Positions 6,981 to 16,103 of a stretch of DNA of 55,319 bases are shown here, piece by piece. The number at the start of each line of letters is the position of its first letter. Position 1 is the stretch's first letter. The notes below the pieces were generated by a model, which was not told where the DNA came from, searched no databases, and was given only the letters and a program-made list of their open reading frames with translations. A program made the position numbers and the translations under genes. The DNA is from CAVRZR01 sp964354215 (GTDB lineage Bacteria > Actinomycetota > Coriobacteriia > Anaerosomatales > CAVRZR01), in contig CAYGYT010000013.1 in NCBI GenBank assembly GCA_964354215.1, positions 1-55,319 of the forward strand, given 5' to 3'.

Positions 6981-7943
6981 GTGGCCACTGCCGCGCAGGT
7001 CACCGTGCGTTGGCTTGCCGAGGGGCACATGCGCTCGGGAGCCCTGTCGGATCTGGACGAAGCGCGAGCAAGCAGCCTCGTTTGGGTCGACGTGCAAGGC
7101 GTCGAAGAGCGCGTACTGCAGGACCTCGCTACCCGCTTCAACCTGCATCCACTCGCGATCGAAGACACCCTGCACTTCCCGCAGCGCCCCAAGATCGACG
7201 AGTACGAATCCACGTGGTTCGTCGTCTGGGTCACGCCGGTCTTCGAGGACCACACGGGATTGCGCATGGCGGAACTCGACGCGTTCCTCGGCTCGGGGTT
7301 CGTCGTCACCGTCCACGATGAGCCGCTCAGGGCGGTCGACCAGACGGTGGCTGAGGGAGCCGGCGTCCTTCAACGGGGCGTGGCCGGACTGTTCCACGAG
7401 ATCGTTGACCGGTTGGTCGACTCGAGCATGCCGCTGGTGGACGACATCGCCGACAGACTCGAGGACATCGAAGACATCATGCTCGGCAATCCTCGGCAGG
7501 AGGACATTCACCGTCTCTACCTGCTCCGGCGACAGCTCGTGGTACTGCACCGGGTCATCGGGCCGGAGCGAGATGTCATCAGGTCGCTCGTGCGCGTGCG
7601 AGATATCGTGGATGACGAAGCGTACCGATACCTTCAAGACGTTGGCGACCACCTGGCGCGGGTCGAAGACTCTATCGAGACGGCGCGCGAGGTAGCCGCC
7701 GCCATCATGGACATCTACCTGTCCTCGGTGAACAACCGCATGAACGCGATCATGAAGCAACTCACGGTCGTGGCGACCATCTTCATGCCTCTCACGCTCA
7801 TCTCGGGTATCTACGGGATGAACGTCGTGGTAGGCATGTGGCCGCCCGTCAGGGAAGCGTGGTCGTTCGCCGCGGTGGTCGGGAGCATGCTCGCCATCGC
7901 CATCACCATGGCGGCGTATTTCCGGAGGAAGAACTGGTGGTAG
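6981..7943 (+). CDS. corA: CorA-family divalent cation transporter
   Basis: A 320-residue inner-membrane channel for Mg2+ or related divalent ions. The long soluble domain ('DLATRFNLHPLAIEDTLHF', then acidic and coiled helices) precedes two C-terminal membrane helices. The family hallmark GMN is at residues 279-281, in 'YGMNVVVGMWP', after the first helix ('TVVATIFMPLTLISGIYGMN'). The basic tail 'YFRRKNWW' fits the cytoplasmic end. GTG 6981 was chosen because a strong AGGGAGGAG lies seven bases upstream; a longer in-frame extension to 6867 is Arg-rich and not family-like. It overlaps the pgsA start by seven bases, suggesting co-transcription. Confidence 0.92.
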   Translation: MATAAQVTVRWLAEGHMRSGALSDLDEARASSLVWVDVQGVEERVLQDLATRFNLHPLAIEDTLHFPQRPKIDEYESTWFVVWVTPVFEDHTGLRMAELDAFLGSGFVVTVHDEPLRAVDQTVAEGAGVLQRGVAGLFHEIVDRLVDSSMPLVDDIADRLEDIEDIMLGNPRQEDIHRLYLLRRQLVVLHRVIGPERDVIRSLVRVRDIVDDEAYRYLQDVGDHLARVEDSIETAREVAAAIMDIYLSSVNNRMNAIMKQLTVVATIFMPLTLISGIYGMNVVVGMWPPVREAWSFAAVVGSMLAIAITMAAYFRRKNWW

Positions 7944-8614
7944 AAGAGGCGACCCCGCATAGCGCGCAGGAGGAGCCGGCGCACGTGGACCACAGCCACG
8001 ACATATACACCGTGGCGAACATCATCACGGTCCTGCGCCTGATTCTCGTGCCGCTGTTCTTCTCGGTGCTTCTCACCGGGAGTTCGGACACGCTCGCGTT
8101 CTTCCTGTTCGTACTCGCCGCTTCGACAGACTGGCTCGACGGCCAGATCGCGCGCAGGACCGGCACGGTCACGGCCATCGGCAAGGCGATCGATCCGCTC
8201 GTCGACCGGCTGCTCATCGCGAGCGCCGTGATCGGGCTCTACGTCGAGGACCGCTTGCCGCTCTGGATTCTCGTCGTGCTCATCGCTCGCGATGCGTATC
8301 TGCTCTACGGCGCCTGGCGGCTGGAGAACCATCGCAAGATGTTGCCCATCAGCTATACGGGCAAGGCCACAACGGCCGTGCTGCTGGCCGGGTTCTCGCT
8401 GCTCATTCTGGGCTGGCCGACGGTGCCGGGACTAGGAATCGTGACGTCGCCGACCGCTGAGGCGGCGCTGCCGGGGTTCGGGACGGCACCCGCCCCACTG
8501 GGCATATGGTTGGTGTATGCGGGACTCCTACTCTCCATCACCGCGGCGGTGCAGTACACGATGGCAGCACGGCGAATTGCGAAGGAACTGAAGGTAGCAG
8601 GCGCAGATCAGTAG
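7937..8614 (+). CDS. pgsA: CDP-diacylglycerol-glycerol-3-phosphate 3-phosphatidyltransferase
   Basis: A 225-residue membrane enzyme of the CDP-alcohol phosphatidyltransferase family, which makes phosphatidylglycerol phosphate in phospholipid synthesis. The full signature DG-x2-AR-x8-G-x3-D-x3-D is present at residues 68-90 (D68, G69, A72, R73, G82, D86, D90). Several hydrophobic segments span the rest. The start is GTG 7937, with GGAGGA seven bases upstream inside the end of corA. PgsA and cardiolipin synthase-type members share the motif, so the exact alcohol acceptor is inferred from the 'TVANIITVLRLILVP' N-terminus typical of PgsA. Confidence 0.85.
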   Translation: MVEEATPHSAQEEPAHVDHSHDIYTVANIITVLRLILVPLFFSVLLTGSSDTLAFFLFVLAASTDWLDGQIARRTGTVTAIGKAIDPLVDRLLIASAVIGLYVEDRLPLWILVVLIARDAYLLYGAWRLENHRKMLPISYTGKATTAVLLAGFSLLILGWPTVPGLGIVTSPTAEAALPGFGTAPAPLGIWLVYAGLLLSITAAVQYTMAARRIAKELKVAGADQ

Positions 8615-8663
8615 CTCGAACCTCAGCGAGGTTGCTCGGGTTCGTCGTCGACAGGGGGCAGCC

Positions 8664-11168
8664 ATGCAGGCAGTCATCATGGCGGGTGGCGAGGGAACGA
8701 GGCTCCGTCCACTCACGAGCCTGCGGCCCAAACCGATGGTGCCGATCGTGAACCAGCCGGTGATGGAGCACATCATCGGACTAGTGAAGCACCACGGCAT
8801 CGACAGCGTCGTCGCCACGCTCGCGTTCCTTCCCAAAGTGATCCAGGACTACTTCGGCGATGGAGAAGAGTGGGCGATAGAGATCTCCTACGCGCTCGAG
8901 GAGTCGCCGCTCGGGACTGCCGGGTCGGTCAAGAATGCCGAGGCGCTGCTCGACCGAGAGACCTTTCTCGTCATCTCTGGTGATGCGCTCACGGACTTCG
9001 ACCTCACGCAGGTCATCGACTTCCATCGCCAGAAGGGCGGCGCGGTCACGATCGCGCTCAAGAGCGTGCCCGACCCGCTCGAGTACGGGGTCGTCATCAC
9101 CGCCGAGGACGGCCGGATCGAGCGCTTCTTGGAGAAGCCCACCTGGGGCCAGGTGTTCTCGGACACCATCAACACCGGCATTTACGTGGTCGAACCGTGG
9201 GTGCTCGACCTCGTGCCCGAAGGTGCGTCGTTCGACTTCTCCGGCGACCTGTTCCCGCTTCTGATGGAGCAGGGCCACGCCCTGTACGGCTGCGTGGTTG
9301 ACGGCTACTGGTGCGACATCGGGAGCCTGGAGACGTACATACAGGCGCATCGCGACGTCCTGAACGGCGATGCGATGGTGTACGTGCCCGGCGTTCTGGC
9401 CCGTGAAGGGCTCTGGATCGGAGAGGGCGCCAAGATCGATCCCGATACGACGCTCGGCAACCACGTGGTGATCGGGCGCAACGTGAACGTGCGGGCTGGC
9501 GCGACCATCGGCGACTACACGGTCATCGGCGACAACTGCGTGATCGGGACCGACACGCGCGTCAGCCATTCGGTGCTCTGGAGCGACACGTTCGTTGGCA
9601 TGAGCGCTCATGTCTCCGGCGCTGTGCTGTGCCGCCGCGTCGACGTCCGCGCCCGTGCCAAGGTCGACATGGGAGTGGCCATCGGCGACGAGACGATGGT
9701 GGGGCGCGGCGCTCACGTGCTCACCGACGTCCAGGTCTACCCCTACAAGCGCATCGAGCCGGCGGCGATCGTGTCGACGTCGATCATCTGGGAGAGCACG
9801 GGCATGCGCGCCCTGTTCGGCGAGACCGGTATCTCCGGTCTTGTCGGCGTCGACATCACCCCCGAGCTTGCGCTCAAGGTCGCACAGGCGTTCGGGAGCA
9901 CGCTTCCGAAGGGCGGCCACGTCATCGTGAGCCGCGACGTCGCGCGACCGTCCCGAATGGTGAAACGCGCGATGGTCGCAGGTTTCAACTCGGCAGGCAT
10001 CAACGTGCGCGACCTGCGCGTGGCATCTTCGGCCGTCAATCGGTTCACGACGCGCGAGACGAGGTGCGTCGCCGGCGTGCACGTCGGCGCGTCGCCCACC
10101 GACCCCCAGTCGATCGAGATCCACTTGTTCGACAAGACCGGGCTCGACATCGCACCCGGCGAGGAGAAGAAGGTCGAGCGCCTGTACTTCCGAGGCGAGT
10201 TCCGGCGGGCGTTCTTCGACGAGGTCGGCGACATCATCTACCCGCCAAGGGCGCTCGAGTACTACGCAGCGGGGCTTGCCGAGGCGATGCAGCGCCAGGG
10301 ATTCGGGGATGCGTGGCGCAAGGTCGTTGCCGACATGGTCGGCGGCGTGGCCTCGATCGTTCTGCCGCAGGTGAGCCAGGGGTGGCACATCAACCTCATT
10401 GGGCTGAACGCCTTCAACGACGCCGAGGCGACGGTCTCACTCGCCGAGGACCAGGTCTCGGGCTTCGACATTCTGCGCAGTTCGGTCGAGCTCTTCCAAG
10501 CCGACCTCGGCGTGCGCTTCGACGCCGATGCCGAGCGCGTGAGGCTCGTCACCCCAAAGGGCACCGTGCTCGACGGTGACACGGCGCTACATGCGGTGGT
10601 CGAGCTCTGGTGCCGCACTGACGGGTCCGGTCGGCCGCTCGCGGTGCCCCTCCAGGCGTCGCAGATCGTCGAGCGCATCGCAACCGCGCACGGGCGCTCG
10701 GTGCTGCGGCCCGGGCGGTCACGTCGGGCGCTCGCGGCACTCGCACTCGACCAGACGGTCGGCTTCGCGGGTTCCACCACCGGCGGCTACATCTTCGCCG
10801 ACTTCATCCCGGCCTACGACGCGGTGCTCTCTTTGGGCATGATCGTGCGTATGCTCGACGCTCTCGGCATCACGATGGACGACGTCGTGGGCGAGCTGCC
10901 GCCCTTCTTCAAGCGCGAGCTGCCGATCTTCTGCCCCATCGAGCGCAAGGGTGCGGTCATGCGTGCCGTGACCGAAGCCGCGGCGTCGTTCGATGCCAAC
11001 TACACCGAAGGTGTACGCATGAGTCTCGAAGGCGGATGGGTGCTCGTGCTGCCGCATTCGAGCGAGCCGCTCGTCTCGGTGTATGCCGAGGGTGAGACGG
11101 CCGAGAGTGCCGACGCTGCGGCGGCCGAGTGGAAGAGCGTCGTCGTACGAGCCATTGCCGCAGCGTAA
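8664..11168 (+). CDS. Mannose-1-phosphate guanylyltransferase-like / phosphomannomutase-like fusion
   Basis: An 834-residue three-part protein. Residues 1 to about 235 form a sugar-nucleotide transferase with the P-loop 'GGEGTRLRPLT' (8-18) and 'SGDALTDFDL'. Residues about 250-360 form a left-handed beta-helix of hexapeptide repeats ('IGRNVNVRAGATIGDYTVIG'). Residues about 375-834 form a phosphohexomutase-like module. In the mutase part the usual TASHNP phosphoserine loop is replaced by 'GVHVGASPTDPQ' and the metal loop DGDGDR reads 'FDADAERV'. The mutase is therefore divergent and may not act as a normal mutase. This architecture recurs in bacteria under the name mannose-1-phosphate guanyltransferase; the true sugar is unproven. 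ATG 8664 follows AGGGGG. Confidence 0.8.
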   Translation: MQAVIMAGGEGTRLRPLTSLRPKPMVPIVNQPVMEHIIGLVKHHGIDSVVATLAFLPKVIQDYFGDGEEWAIEISYALEESPLGTAGSVKNAEALLDRETFLVISGDALTDFDLTQVIDFHRQKGGAVTIALKSVPDPLEYGVVITAEDGRIERFLEKPTWGQVFSDTINTGIYVVEPWVLDLVPEGASFDFSGDLFPLLMEQGHALYGCVVDGYWCDIGSLETYIQAHRDVLNGDAMVYVPGVLAREGLWIGEGAKIDPDTTLGNHVVIGRNVNVRAGATIGDYTVIGDNCVIGTDTRVSHSVLWSDTFVGMSAHVSGAVLCRRVDVRARAKVDMGVAIGDETMVGRGAHVLTDVQVYPYKRIEPAAIVSTSIIWESTGMRALFGETGISGLVGVDITPELALKVAQAFGSTLPKGGHVIVSRDVARPSRMVKRAMVAGFNSAGINVRDLRVASSAVNRFTTRETRCVAGVHVGASPTDPQSIEIHLFDKTGLDIAPGEEKKVERLYFRGEFRRAFFDEVGDIIYPPRALEYYAAGLAEAMQRQGFGDAWRKVVADMVGGVASIVLPQVSQGWHINLIGLNAFNDAEATVSLAEDQVSGFDILRSSVELFQADLGVRFDADAERVRLVTPKGTVLDGDTALHAVVELWCRTDGSGRPLAVPLQASQIVERIATAHGRSVLRPGRSRRALAALALDQTVGFAGSTTGGYIFADFIPAYDAVLSLGMIVRMLDALGITMDDVVGELPPFFKRELPIFCPIERKGAVMRAVTEAAASFDANYTEGVRMSLEGGWVLVLPHSSEPLVSVYAEGETAESADAAAAEWKSVVVRAIAAA

Positions 11169-11218
11169 CGAGTACGTGAACGCTTGCGAGCACTCGGGCG
11201 AAGCGTCGCTGTGCCCGC

Positions 11219-11224
11219 TATACT
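11219..11224 (+). promoter_or_regulatory. -10 box candidate upstream of the VanW gene
   Basis: TATACT in 'CCCGCTATACTGAC' resembles a sigma-70-type -10 element, without a convincing -35. If real, transcription starts near 11231, which excludes GTG 11228 as translation start of the next gene and supports GTG 11381. Confidence 0.35.
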
Positions 11225-11380
11225 GACGTGTCCGGATCGTCCCCCGCGACTGTGACTTCGCGTGGGCTCGTCGCGGCCCCCATTCGGGCCATGCACCGCA
11301 CGTATTCGCGGCACGGAACTTGTTCTGTCACGACCCGACGAGCGCAGATGGGGGGCCCGGCCCCCGACGAGGAGCAGGGT

Positions 11381-13282
11381 GTGGGTTCGCATAGCGCAGA
11401 GTCGCCGGCTCGGAGCCGGTCCCGAGACAAGGCGATGGCCAAGTCGCGTTGGCGCATGCGCGCGACGCTCGTCGCCATCGTCGTGGTCGTGCTCGTGGTC
11501 GCTCTCGTCGGCTTCGAGCTCGTCGCGAACGCGGGCCGCGTGCACCGAGGCGTGAGCGTCGCCGGGGTCGAGCTTGGCGGCGTGAGGCAGGCCGAAGCGA
11601 AGAGAATGCTCGACCGCGAGCTTGCGAAGCGAGCCGCCGACCCTGTCGTGCTCGTCGCATCAGAGACGACCGCCGCCGTGAGCGCAAAGCAAGTGGGCCT
11701 GTCGTACGACACCACCTCGCTTGCTCAGGCTGCGTACGACTACGGCCGGTCGGGCGAGCTGGTTCGCGACGTTCGAGACCGCGTCCGGGTGGTCTTCTCG
11801 CATGAGGATCTGACCGCCACGCCTGTCGCAGCCAGCGGGCGGGCCGAGGCGGTCGTCGCCGCGTTCGCGCGGTCGGTGGACGTCGCGCCGAAAGACGCCG
11901 GGGTCGTCATCACCGGCACACGCGTGAGCGTGACGCCATCGGCGAGCGGCACTGAAGTCGATCGCGATTCGACGAAGCGGCTGCTCCTCGCGGCATTCGC
12001 CGCGAGCGATCACACCGTGGACGTGCCGCTGCGTACGGCAGCACCCACGGTGACGGACGTCGCGGCCACTGTCGCTGCCGACGAGGCGAAAGAGATGCTC
12101 GCGGCGGACGTGGAGATCGCCTACGACAGCGACCGGTGGACCTTCGCCCCCGAGGCGATCGCGAAGTGGATCGCGTTCAGGCGCACGAGCGATGCATCAG
12201 CGTCCGCCGGGTCCTCGGCCGCGGGCACCTCCCCAGTGGGGTCACTTGAGCCCACCGGGGACCCCGAGCACGTTCGACTGGAAGCGTTCGTCGACCCGGC
12301 ACAGGTGCGCAAACTCGTCTTGCCCAAGATCGGCGCCGTCGGCCGTCCGGCCAAGGATGCGACGTTCCAGGTTTCGAGCGGCTCAGTGAGCATCGTTCCC
12401 TCACGGGATGGCGTCGGGCCCGACGTCAACTCCCTTGCGCTCGAGCTCAGCCAGGTCTTGAAGGACCCCGAGCGTGCCAGAACGGTCGCGCTACGCACGC
12501 GCCGCGTGCCGCCCAAGATCACGACGGCCAAGGCGCAGACGATGGGCATCAAGGAACGCCTGTCTCGCTTCACAACCACGTACGCCGCGTCCAACAAGCC
12601 ACGCGTCGCGAACATCCACACGCTCGCCGACGCTATAGACGGGACACTGATCGAGCCGGGCGGCACGTTCTCCTTCAACGGGACCGTCGGTCCCCGAACG
12701 GCGGCGAAGGGCTATCAGGAAGCTCCGGCGATCGTCGACGGCAAGCTCGTGCCGCAGCTTGGCGGCGGCATCTGCCAGGTCGGCACGACGCTCTTCAATA
12801 CCGTGTTCGAGGCTGGTCTGCCGGTCGCCGAGCGGCGCAACCATTCGTTCTACATCTCCCACTACCCGAAGGGTCGGGACGCGACCGTGTCGTGGGGCGG
12901 TCCGGACTTCAAGTTCCGGAATGACACCGATCACTGGGTCCTGCTTGTTGCGGCGTACTCGGACTCCTCGCTGACCATCGCGCTCTACGGCACCGATCCT
13001 GGCTACGAGGTCAAGGCCGAGACCGGCACGTGGGAGAACGAGAAGCCCTACGCGACCGAACAGACGAAGGACCCGACTCTTCCCCAAGGCGCGCGCGTGG
13101 TGGAGGATGGAGGCATCACCGGACGGAGCGTCACGGTCAAGCGCATCGTTTCGAAGAACGGCGAGATCGTTCGCACCGACACGTTCCGCTCTGTCTACCG
13201 GCCCAAGGCCGAAGTCGTGCGGGTCGGGACGAAGGTAGTGCCCTCCAAGGGGGCGACACAGACGACGGTCCCGAACGGCTAG
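11381..13282 (+). CDS. VanW-family cell-wall protein with peptidoglycan-binding and G5 domains
   Basis: A 633-residue single-pass membrane or exported protein. An N-terminal membrane anchor ('ATLVAIVVVVLVVALVGFEL') is followed by two YoaR-like putative peptidoglycan-binding repeats ('GVSVAGVELGGVRQAEAKRML' opens the first). The VanW domain carries 'GGTFSFNGTVGPRTAAKGY' and 'LGGGICQVGTTLFN', and a G5 domain sits near the C-terminus. VanW proteins accompany glycopeptide resistance clusters in some bacteria, but their role is unknown and most are general wall proteins. GTG 11381 is chosen because GAGGAG lies six bases upstream. ATG 11348 and ATG 11435 are alternatives. The frame is open further upstream to 11228. 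Confidence 0.75.
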   Translation: MGSHSAESPARSRSRDKAMAKSRWRMRATLVAIVVVVLVVALVGFELVANAGRVHRGVSVAGVELGGVRQAEAKRMLDRELAKRAADPVVLVASETTAAVSAKQVGLSYDTTSLAQAAYDYGRSGELVRDVRDRVRVVFSHEDLTATPVAASGRAEAVVAAFARSVDVAPKDAGVVITGTRVSVTPSASGTEVDRDSTKRLLLAAFAASDHTVDVPLRTAAPTVTDVAATVAADEAKEMLAADVEIAYDSDRWTFAPEAIAKWIAFRRTSDASASAGSSAAGTSPVGSLEPTGDPEHVRLEAFVDPAQVRKLVLPKIGAVGRPAKDATFQVSSGSVSIVPSRDGVGPDVNSLALELSQVLKDPERARTVALRTRRVPPKITTAKAQTMGIKERLSRFTTTYAASNKPRVANIHTLADAIDGTLIEPGGTFSFNGTVGPRTAAKGYQEAPAIVDGKLVPQLGGGICQVGTTLFNTVFEAGLPVAERRNHSFYISHYPKGRDATVSWGGPDFKFRNDTDHWVLLVAAYSDSSLTIALYGTDPGYEVKAETGTWENEKPYATEQTKDPTLPQGARVVEDGGITGRSVTVKRIVSKNGEIVRTDTFRSVYRPKAEVVRVGTKVVPSKGATQTTVPNG

Positions 13283-13323
13283 GCAGCGTTTCTCGTCGAG
13301 CGCACGAGGGGGAAGGGGAGGAC

Positions 13324-14631
13324 ATGTACCAGCCCGAGTACGAAGCGATGCCACGCGCGGAGCTGGAGGCGCTGCAGCTCGCACGCATGAAGGGTCTGCT
13401 CGAGCGCGTGTACGAGCGAGTGCCGATGTACCGTGCGAAGTTCGACGAGGCCGGCTTCGACCCGGCGTCCCTCACCTCGCTGGACGACGTCGCGCGCGTC
13501 CCGTTCACCGTGAAGGACGACCTGCGCGCCGCGTACCCGTACGGCATGTTCGCGGCGCCGCTTCGCGACATCGTGCGGGTCCATTCGTCGTCCGGTACGA
13601 CCGGGCAGATCACCGTGGTGGGCTACACGCGCGGCGATATCGACCGGTGGGCCGACCTCATGGCCCGCACCTACGCGTGCGCGGGTGCGACTCCCGACGA
13701 CGTCGTGCAGGTGACCTACGGATACGGGCTGTTCACCGGGGGCCTCGGCGCTCACTACGGTTCCGAGCGGCTCGGCGCGCTCACCATCCCTGTCTCGGGC
13801 GGCAACACGAAGCGACAGGTCCAGATCCTCAAGGACTTCGGCGTCACCGTGCTCGCCTGCACGCCGAGCTACGCGCTTCTCATTGCCGAGACCGCCGCCG
13901 ACATGGGCTTGGACGTTCGTGACTTGCCGCTGAGAATCGGCGTCTTTGGCGCGGAGCCCTGGTCGGAGAACATGCGTCGGCAGATCGAGCACGCGATGGG
14001 GCTCACGGCGATCGACATCTACGGCCTGTCGGAGGTCATGGGCCCGGGTGTCGCTTCGGAGTGCGTCCACCAAAACGGACTGCACGTCTTCGAGGACCAC
14101 TTCCTCATCGAGATCGTGGATCCCGAGACCTTCAAGCCGCTACCCGATGGCGAGATGGGTGAGGTCGTGTTCACGACGCTCACAAAGGAAGGCATCCCGG
14201 TCGTCCGGTACCGCACTCGCGACATCTCGCGCATCATTCCCGAGCAGTGCCCGTGCGGCCGTACGTTCCGCAAGATGGAGCGGATCACAGGCCGCACCGA
14301 CGACATGCTCATCATCCGGGGCGTGAACGTCTTCCCGAGCCAGATCGAGCAGGTGCTCGCCGGTGTCCCGGGGGTCGCTCCGCACTACCAGGTCGTGCTC
14401 ACCAAGCGCGGCGCGCTTGACCACGTCGAGGTTCACGTCGAAGTCTCGCCGGAGATCGCGTTCGATGAAGTCCGCGAGCTCGAACGGATGCAGCGACGTG
14501 TGAAGACCGAGATCGAGTCCGCGCTCGCCGTGTCCATCGAGGTCAAGCTCGTGGAACCCAGGTCGATTGCGCGCAGTGAAGGCAAGGCCAAGCGCGTCGT
14601 CGATCTTAGGGCCGAGCAGGGGGGTGTGTGA
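13324..14631 (+). CDS. paaK: Phenylacetate-CoA ligase family protein
   Basis: A 435-residue acyl-adenylate-forming enzyme of the PaaK family, which joins aryl or related acids to coenzyme A using ATP. Visible motifs are the nucleotide loop 'HSSSGTTGQ', the 'DIYGLSEVMGPG' core, a Cys pair in 'EQCPCGRTFRKMERITGRTDDMLIIRG' and the C-terminal 'VNVFPSQIE'. ATG 13324 has GGGGAGGAC just upstream. An ACT-domain gene follows immediately. A second paralogue lies at 37484 after the iorAB/liv genes. Substrate choice (phenylacetate, indoleacetate or branched acids) cannot be read from the sequence. Confidence 0.85.
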   Translation: MYQPEYEAMPRAELEALQLARMKGLLERVYERVPMYRAKFDEAGFDPASLTSLDDVARVPFTVKDDLRAAYPYGMFAAPLRDIVRVHSSSGTTGQITVVGYTRGDIDRWADLMARTYACAGATPDDVVQVTYGYGLFTGGLGAHYGSERLGALTIPVSGGNTKRQVQILKDFGVTVLACTPSYALLIAETAADMGLDVRDLPLRIGVFGAEPWSENMRRQIEHAMGLTAIDIYGLSEVMGPGVASECVHQNGLHVFEDHFLIEIVDPETFKPLPDGEMGEVVFTTLTKEGIPVVRYRTRDISRIIPEQCPCGRTFRKMERITGRTDDMLIIRGVNVFPSQIEQVLAGVPGVAPHYQVVLTKRGALDHVEVHVEVSPEIAFDEVRELERMQRRVKTEIESALAVSIEVKLVEPRSIARSEGKAKRVVDLRAEQGGV

Positions 14632-14632
14632 C

Positions 14633-15067
14633 GTGATCGAGCAGCTGTCCGTCTTTCTGGAGAACAAGTCCGGGCGCCTCGCCGAGCTCTGCCGCGCGCT
14701 TGGGAATGCCGGCATCAACATGCGCGCGCTCATGGTTGCGGACACCGAGGACTTCGGTGTCGTGCGGATCATCTGCGACCATCCCGGTACGGCCCGCGAA
14801 GTGCTCGAGGGCGCCGGCTTCGGCGTGTCGACGACACCGGTCGTCGCCGTCGAGATCCCCGACAGGCCGGGCGGCCTCGCCGACGTGCTCGAGACTCTCG
14901 GCGCGCAACGCATGAACGTGGAGTACGCGTACTGCTTTGTGGAACCCTCCGGCGATGCCGCCGTGGATGTGCTCAAGGTGGATGACGCGGCCGCGGGAGA
15001 AGTGCTGCGCCGCCGAGGATTCCGCGTGCTCGAGCCGGGCGACCTCTACGCCGGCGACAGCACCTGA
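14633..15067 (+). CDS. Tandem ACT-domain protein
   Basis: A 144-residue protein made of two ACT domains. The first is 'QLSVFLENKSGRLAELCRAL...' and the second starts near residue 75 with 'VVAVEIPDRPGGLADVLETL'. ACT domains bind amino acids and usually control a partner. Here there is no attached catalytic domain. It begins two bases after the paaK stop, and a paralogue (32226) follows iorB, so both are tied to the aryl/acyl-CoA pathway. A role as an amino-acid sensor for these genes is inferred. GTG 14633 follows a G-rich stretch. The last 22 bases overlap the convergent gene on the other strand. Confidence 0.8.
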   Translation: MIEQLSVFLENKSGRLAELCRALGNAGINMRALMVADTEDFGVVRIICDHPGTAREVLEGAGFGVSTTPVVAVEIPDRPGGLADVLETLGAQRMNVEYAYCFVEPSGDAAVDVLKVDDAAAGEVLRRRGFRVLEPGDLYAGDST

Positions 15068-15858
15068 CCGCCCTCGGGAGCCGGCTCGAGTTCGGCCCGC
15101 AGCTGCGCGAGCGCGTCGGCGTCTTCGGCAGCTCCCATACACCGGCAGGCGAAGCTTGCAGCCTCGCCGCCGCCGGTCGACCGCACGCTGTGTGCGATGC
15201 GCTCGGTCACGACGTCGGCCCCGCCCTTGGCGGTGTGTGGCAGCAGGATGATGAACCTGCCGTCCCTGGTCCGTCCCGCTTCGTCGACGAGGCGGATGTC
15301 GCTTCGGATGTGGCCTGCGACCTGCTTGACGAGCGCTCGCTCGCGATTCGTTGTGGGCGCGCTCAGCGAGCCCTGTGGCGCCTGGAGCACGATCAGGCAG
15401 TACTGCTCCTGGTAGCGCTCGAAGCGGGCCTGCGCGGTGTCGATGAGATGTGCGAGCGAATGCTCGCTGTAGATGCCCGTGAGGCTGTCGAGCCCTGCGG
15501 ATTCCTCGAGCCCCGCGAGTACGTACTTCATGCGGGTGCACAGCTCTCCGCCAAGGATGCCGATGAGCCCGTAGGCGAGCACGCGCGTCAGCATGCTGAC
15601 GAGCGTAGCGGTCGTGATGCCGCTCGTCGTGTCCAGGAGCGGGATGCGCATCGCGATGTAGGCGACCGAGGCGATGAGCGCGGCGAAGAAGCCTCCTCGG
15701 CGGCCCCAATGCACCGCGGCGAACAGCACGCCGAAGAGCAGCAGCTGGGCGATGACCTCCTGCATGAGGAATGCGGTGCGGTAGGTGAGTGCGAGTGTCG
15801 CGAGGACTGATGCACCGCCGAGTACGAGCACCAGACGTTCGAACGACGAGTACTTCAT
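15046..15858 (-). CDS. Membrane protein with degenerate GGDEF domain
   Basis: A 270-residue protein with about four N-terminal hydrophobic helices (residues 10-110) followed by a GGDEF-like domain opening with 'GLDSLTGIYSEHSLAHLID'. The catalytic GGDEF signature is replaced by 'RDGRF' in 'RTRDGRFIILLPHT', so cyclic-di-GMP synthesis is not expected. It could be a receptor or a structural relic (inference). ATG 15858 on the reverse strand has GGAGAG just upstream. Its 3' end overlaps the ACT gene tail-to-tail by 22 bases. Confidence 0.7.
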   Translation of the reverse strand: MKYSSFERLVLVLGGASVLATLALTYRTAFLMQEVIAQLLLFGVLFAAVHWGRRGGFFAALIASVAYIAMRIPLLDTTSGITTATLVSMLTRVLAYGLIGILGGELCTRMKYVLAGLEESAGLDSLTGIYSEHSLAHLIDTAQARFERYQEQYCLIVLQAPQGSLSAPTTNRERALVKQVAGHIRSDIRLVDEAGRTRDGRFIILLPHTAKGGADVVTERIAHSVRSTGGGEAASFACRCMGAAEDADALAQLRAELEPAPEGGQVLSPA

Positions 15859-15908
15859 CGGCTCTCCGCAGCACCTGGGCCGTTAGCGCGGGTCGGCCGC
15901 CCACCCGC

Positions 15909-15914
15909 TATCAT
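15909..15914 (+). promoter_or_regulatory. -10 box candidate in the gap before the D-Ala-D-Ala carboxypeptidase
   Basis: TATCAT in the 245-base gap between the divergent GGDEF-like gene and the carboxypeptidase gene resembles the -10 elements at 28444 and 29820. No clear -35 is present. Nothing else is evident in the gap except in-frame upstream extensions of the carboxypeptidase. Confidence 0.3.
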
Positions 15915-16103
15915 GGCCGTGAACATGACCATCCAGCCGTACTCTTCGCCATAGTGATCGCTCCTGCCTTACCACAGGGGCACGCGTCGCGCCAGAAGCG
16001 CCTGGTGCGCCCTGTTGTGGCATTCATCGGCACCGTCGCCCGCCGAGTCAAGATGCGGGGCGAGCGGGGGCGCGTGGTTGTCACACCCCGTGGTGCCGGC
16101 CGC

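Noticed and set aside
8781..10388. 535-codon open frame on the reverse strand inside the fusion gene
   Set aside because: His/Arg/Asp-rich shadow of the forward gene, as expected in high-GC DNA; no family resemblance.
11228..11380. VanW start at GTG 11228
   Set aside because: It would precede the transcript start predicted from the TATACT at 11219, and no ribosome-binding site supports it; GTG 11381 has GAGGAG at good spacing.
13030..13323. Long in-frame extension of paaK to 13030
   Set aside because: The stretch is the shadow of the VanW C-terminus; the family start and the ribosome-binding site are at 13324.
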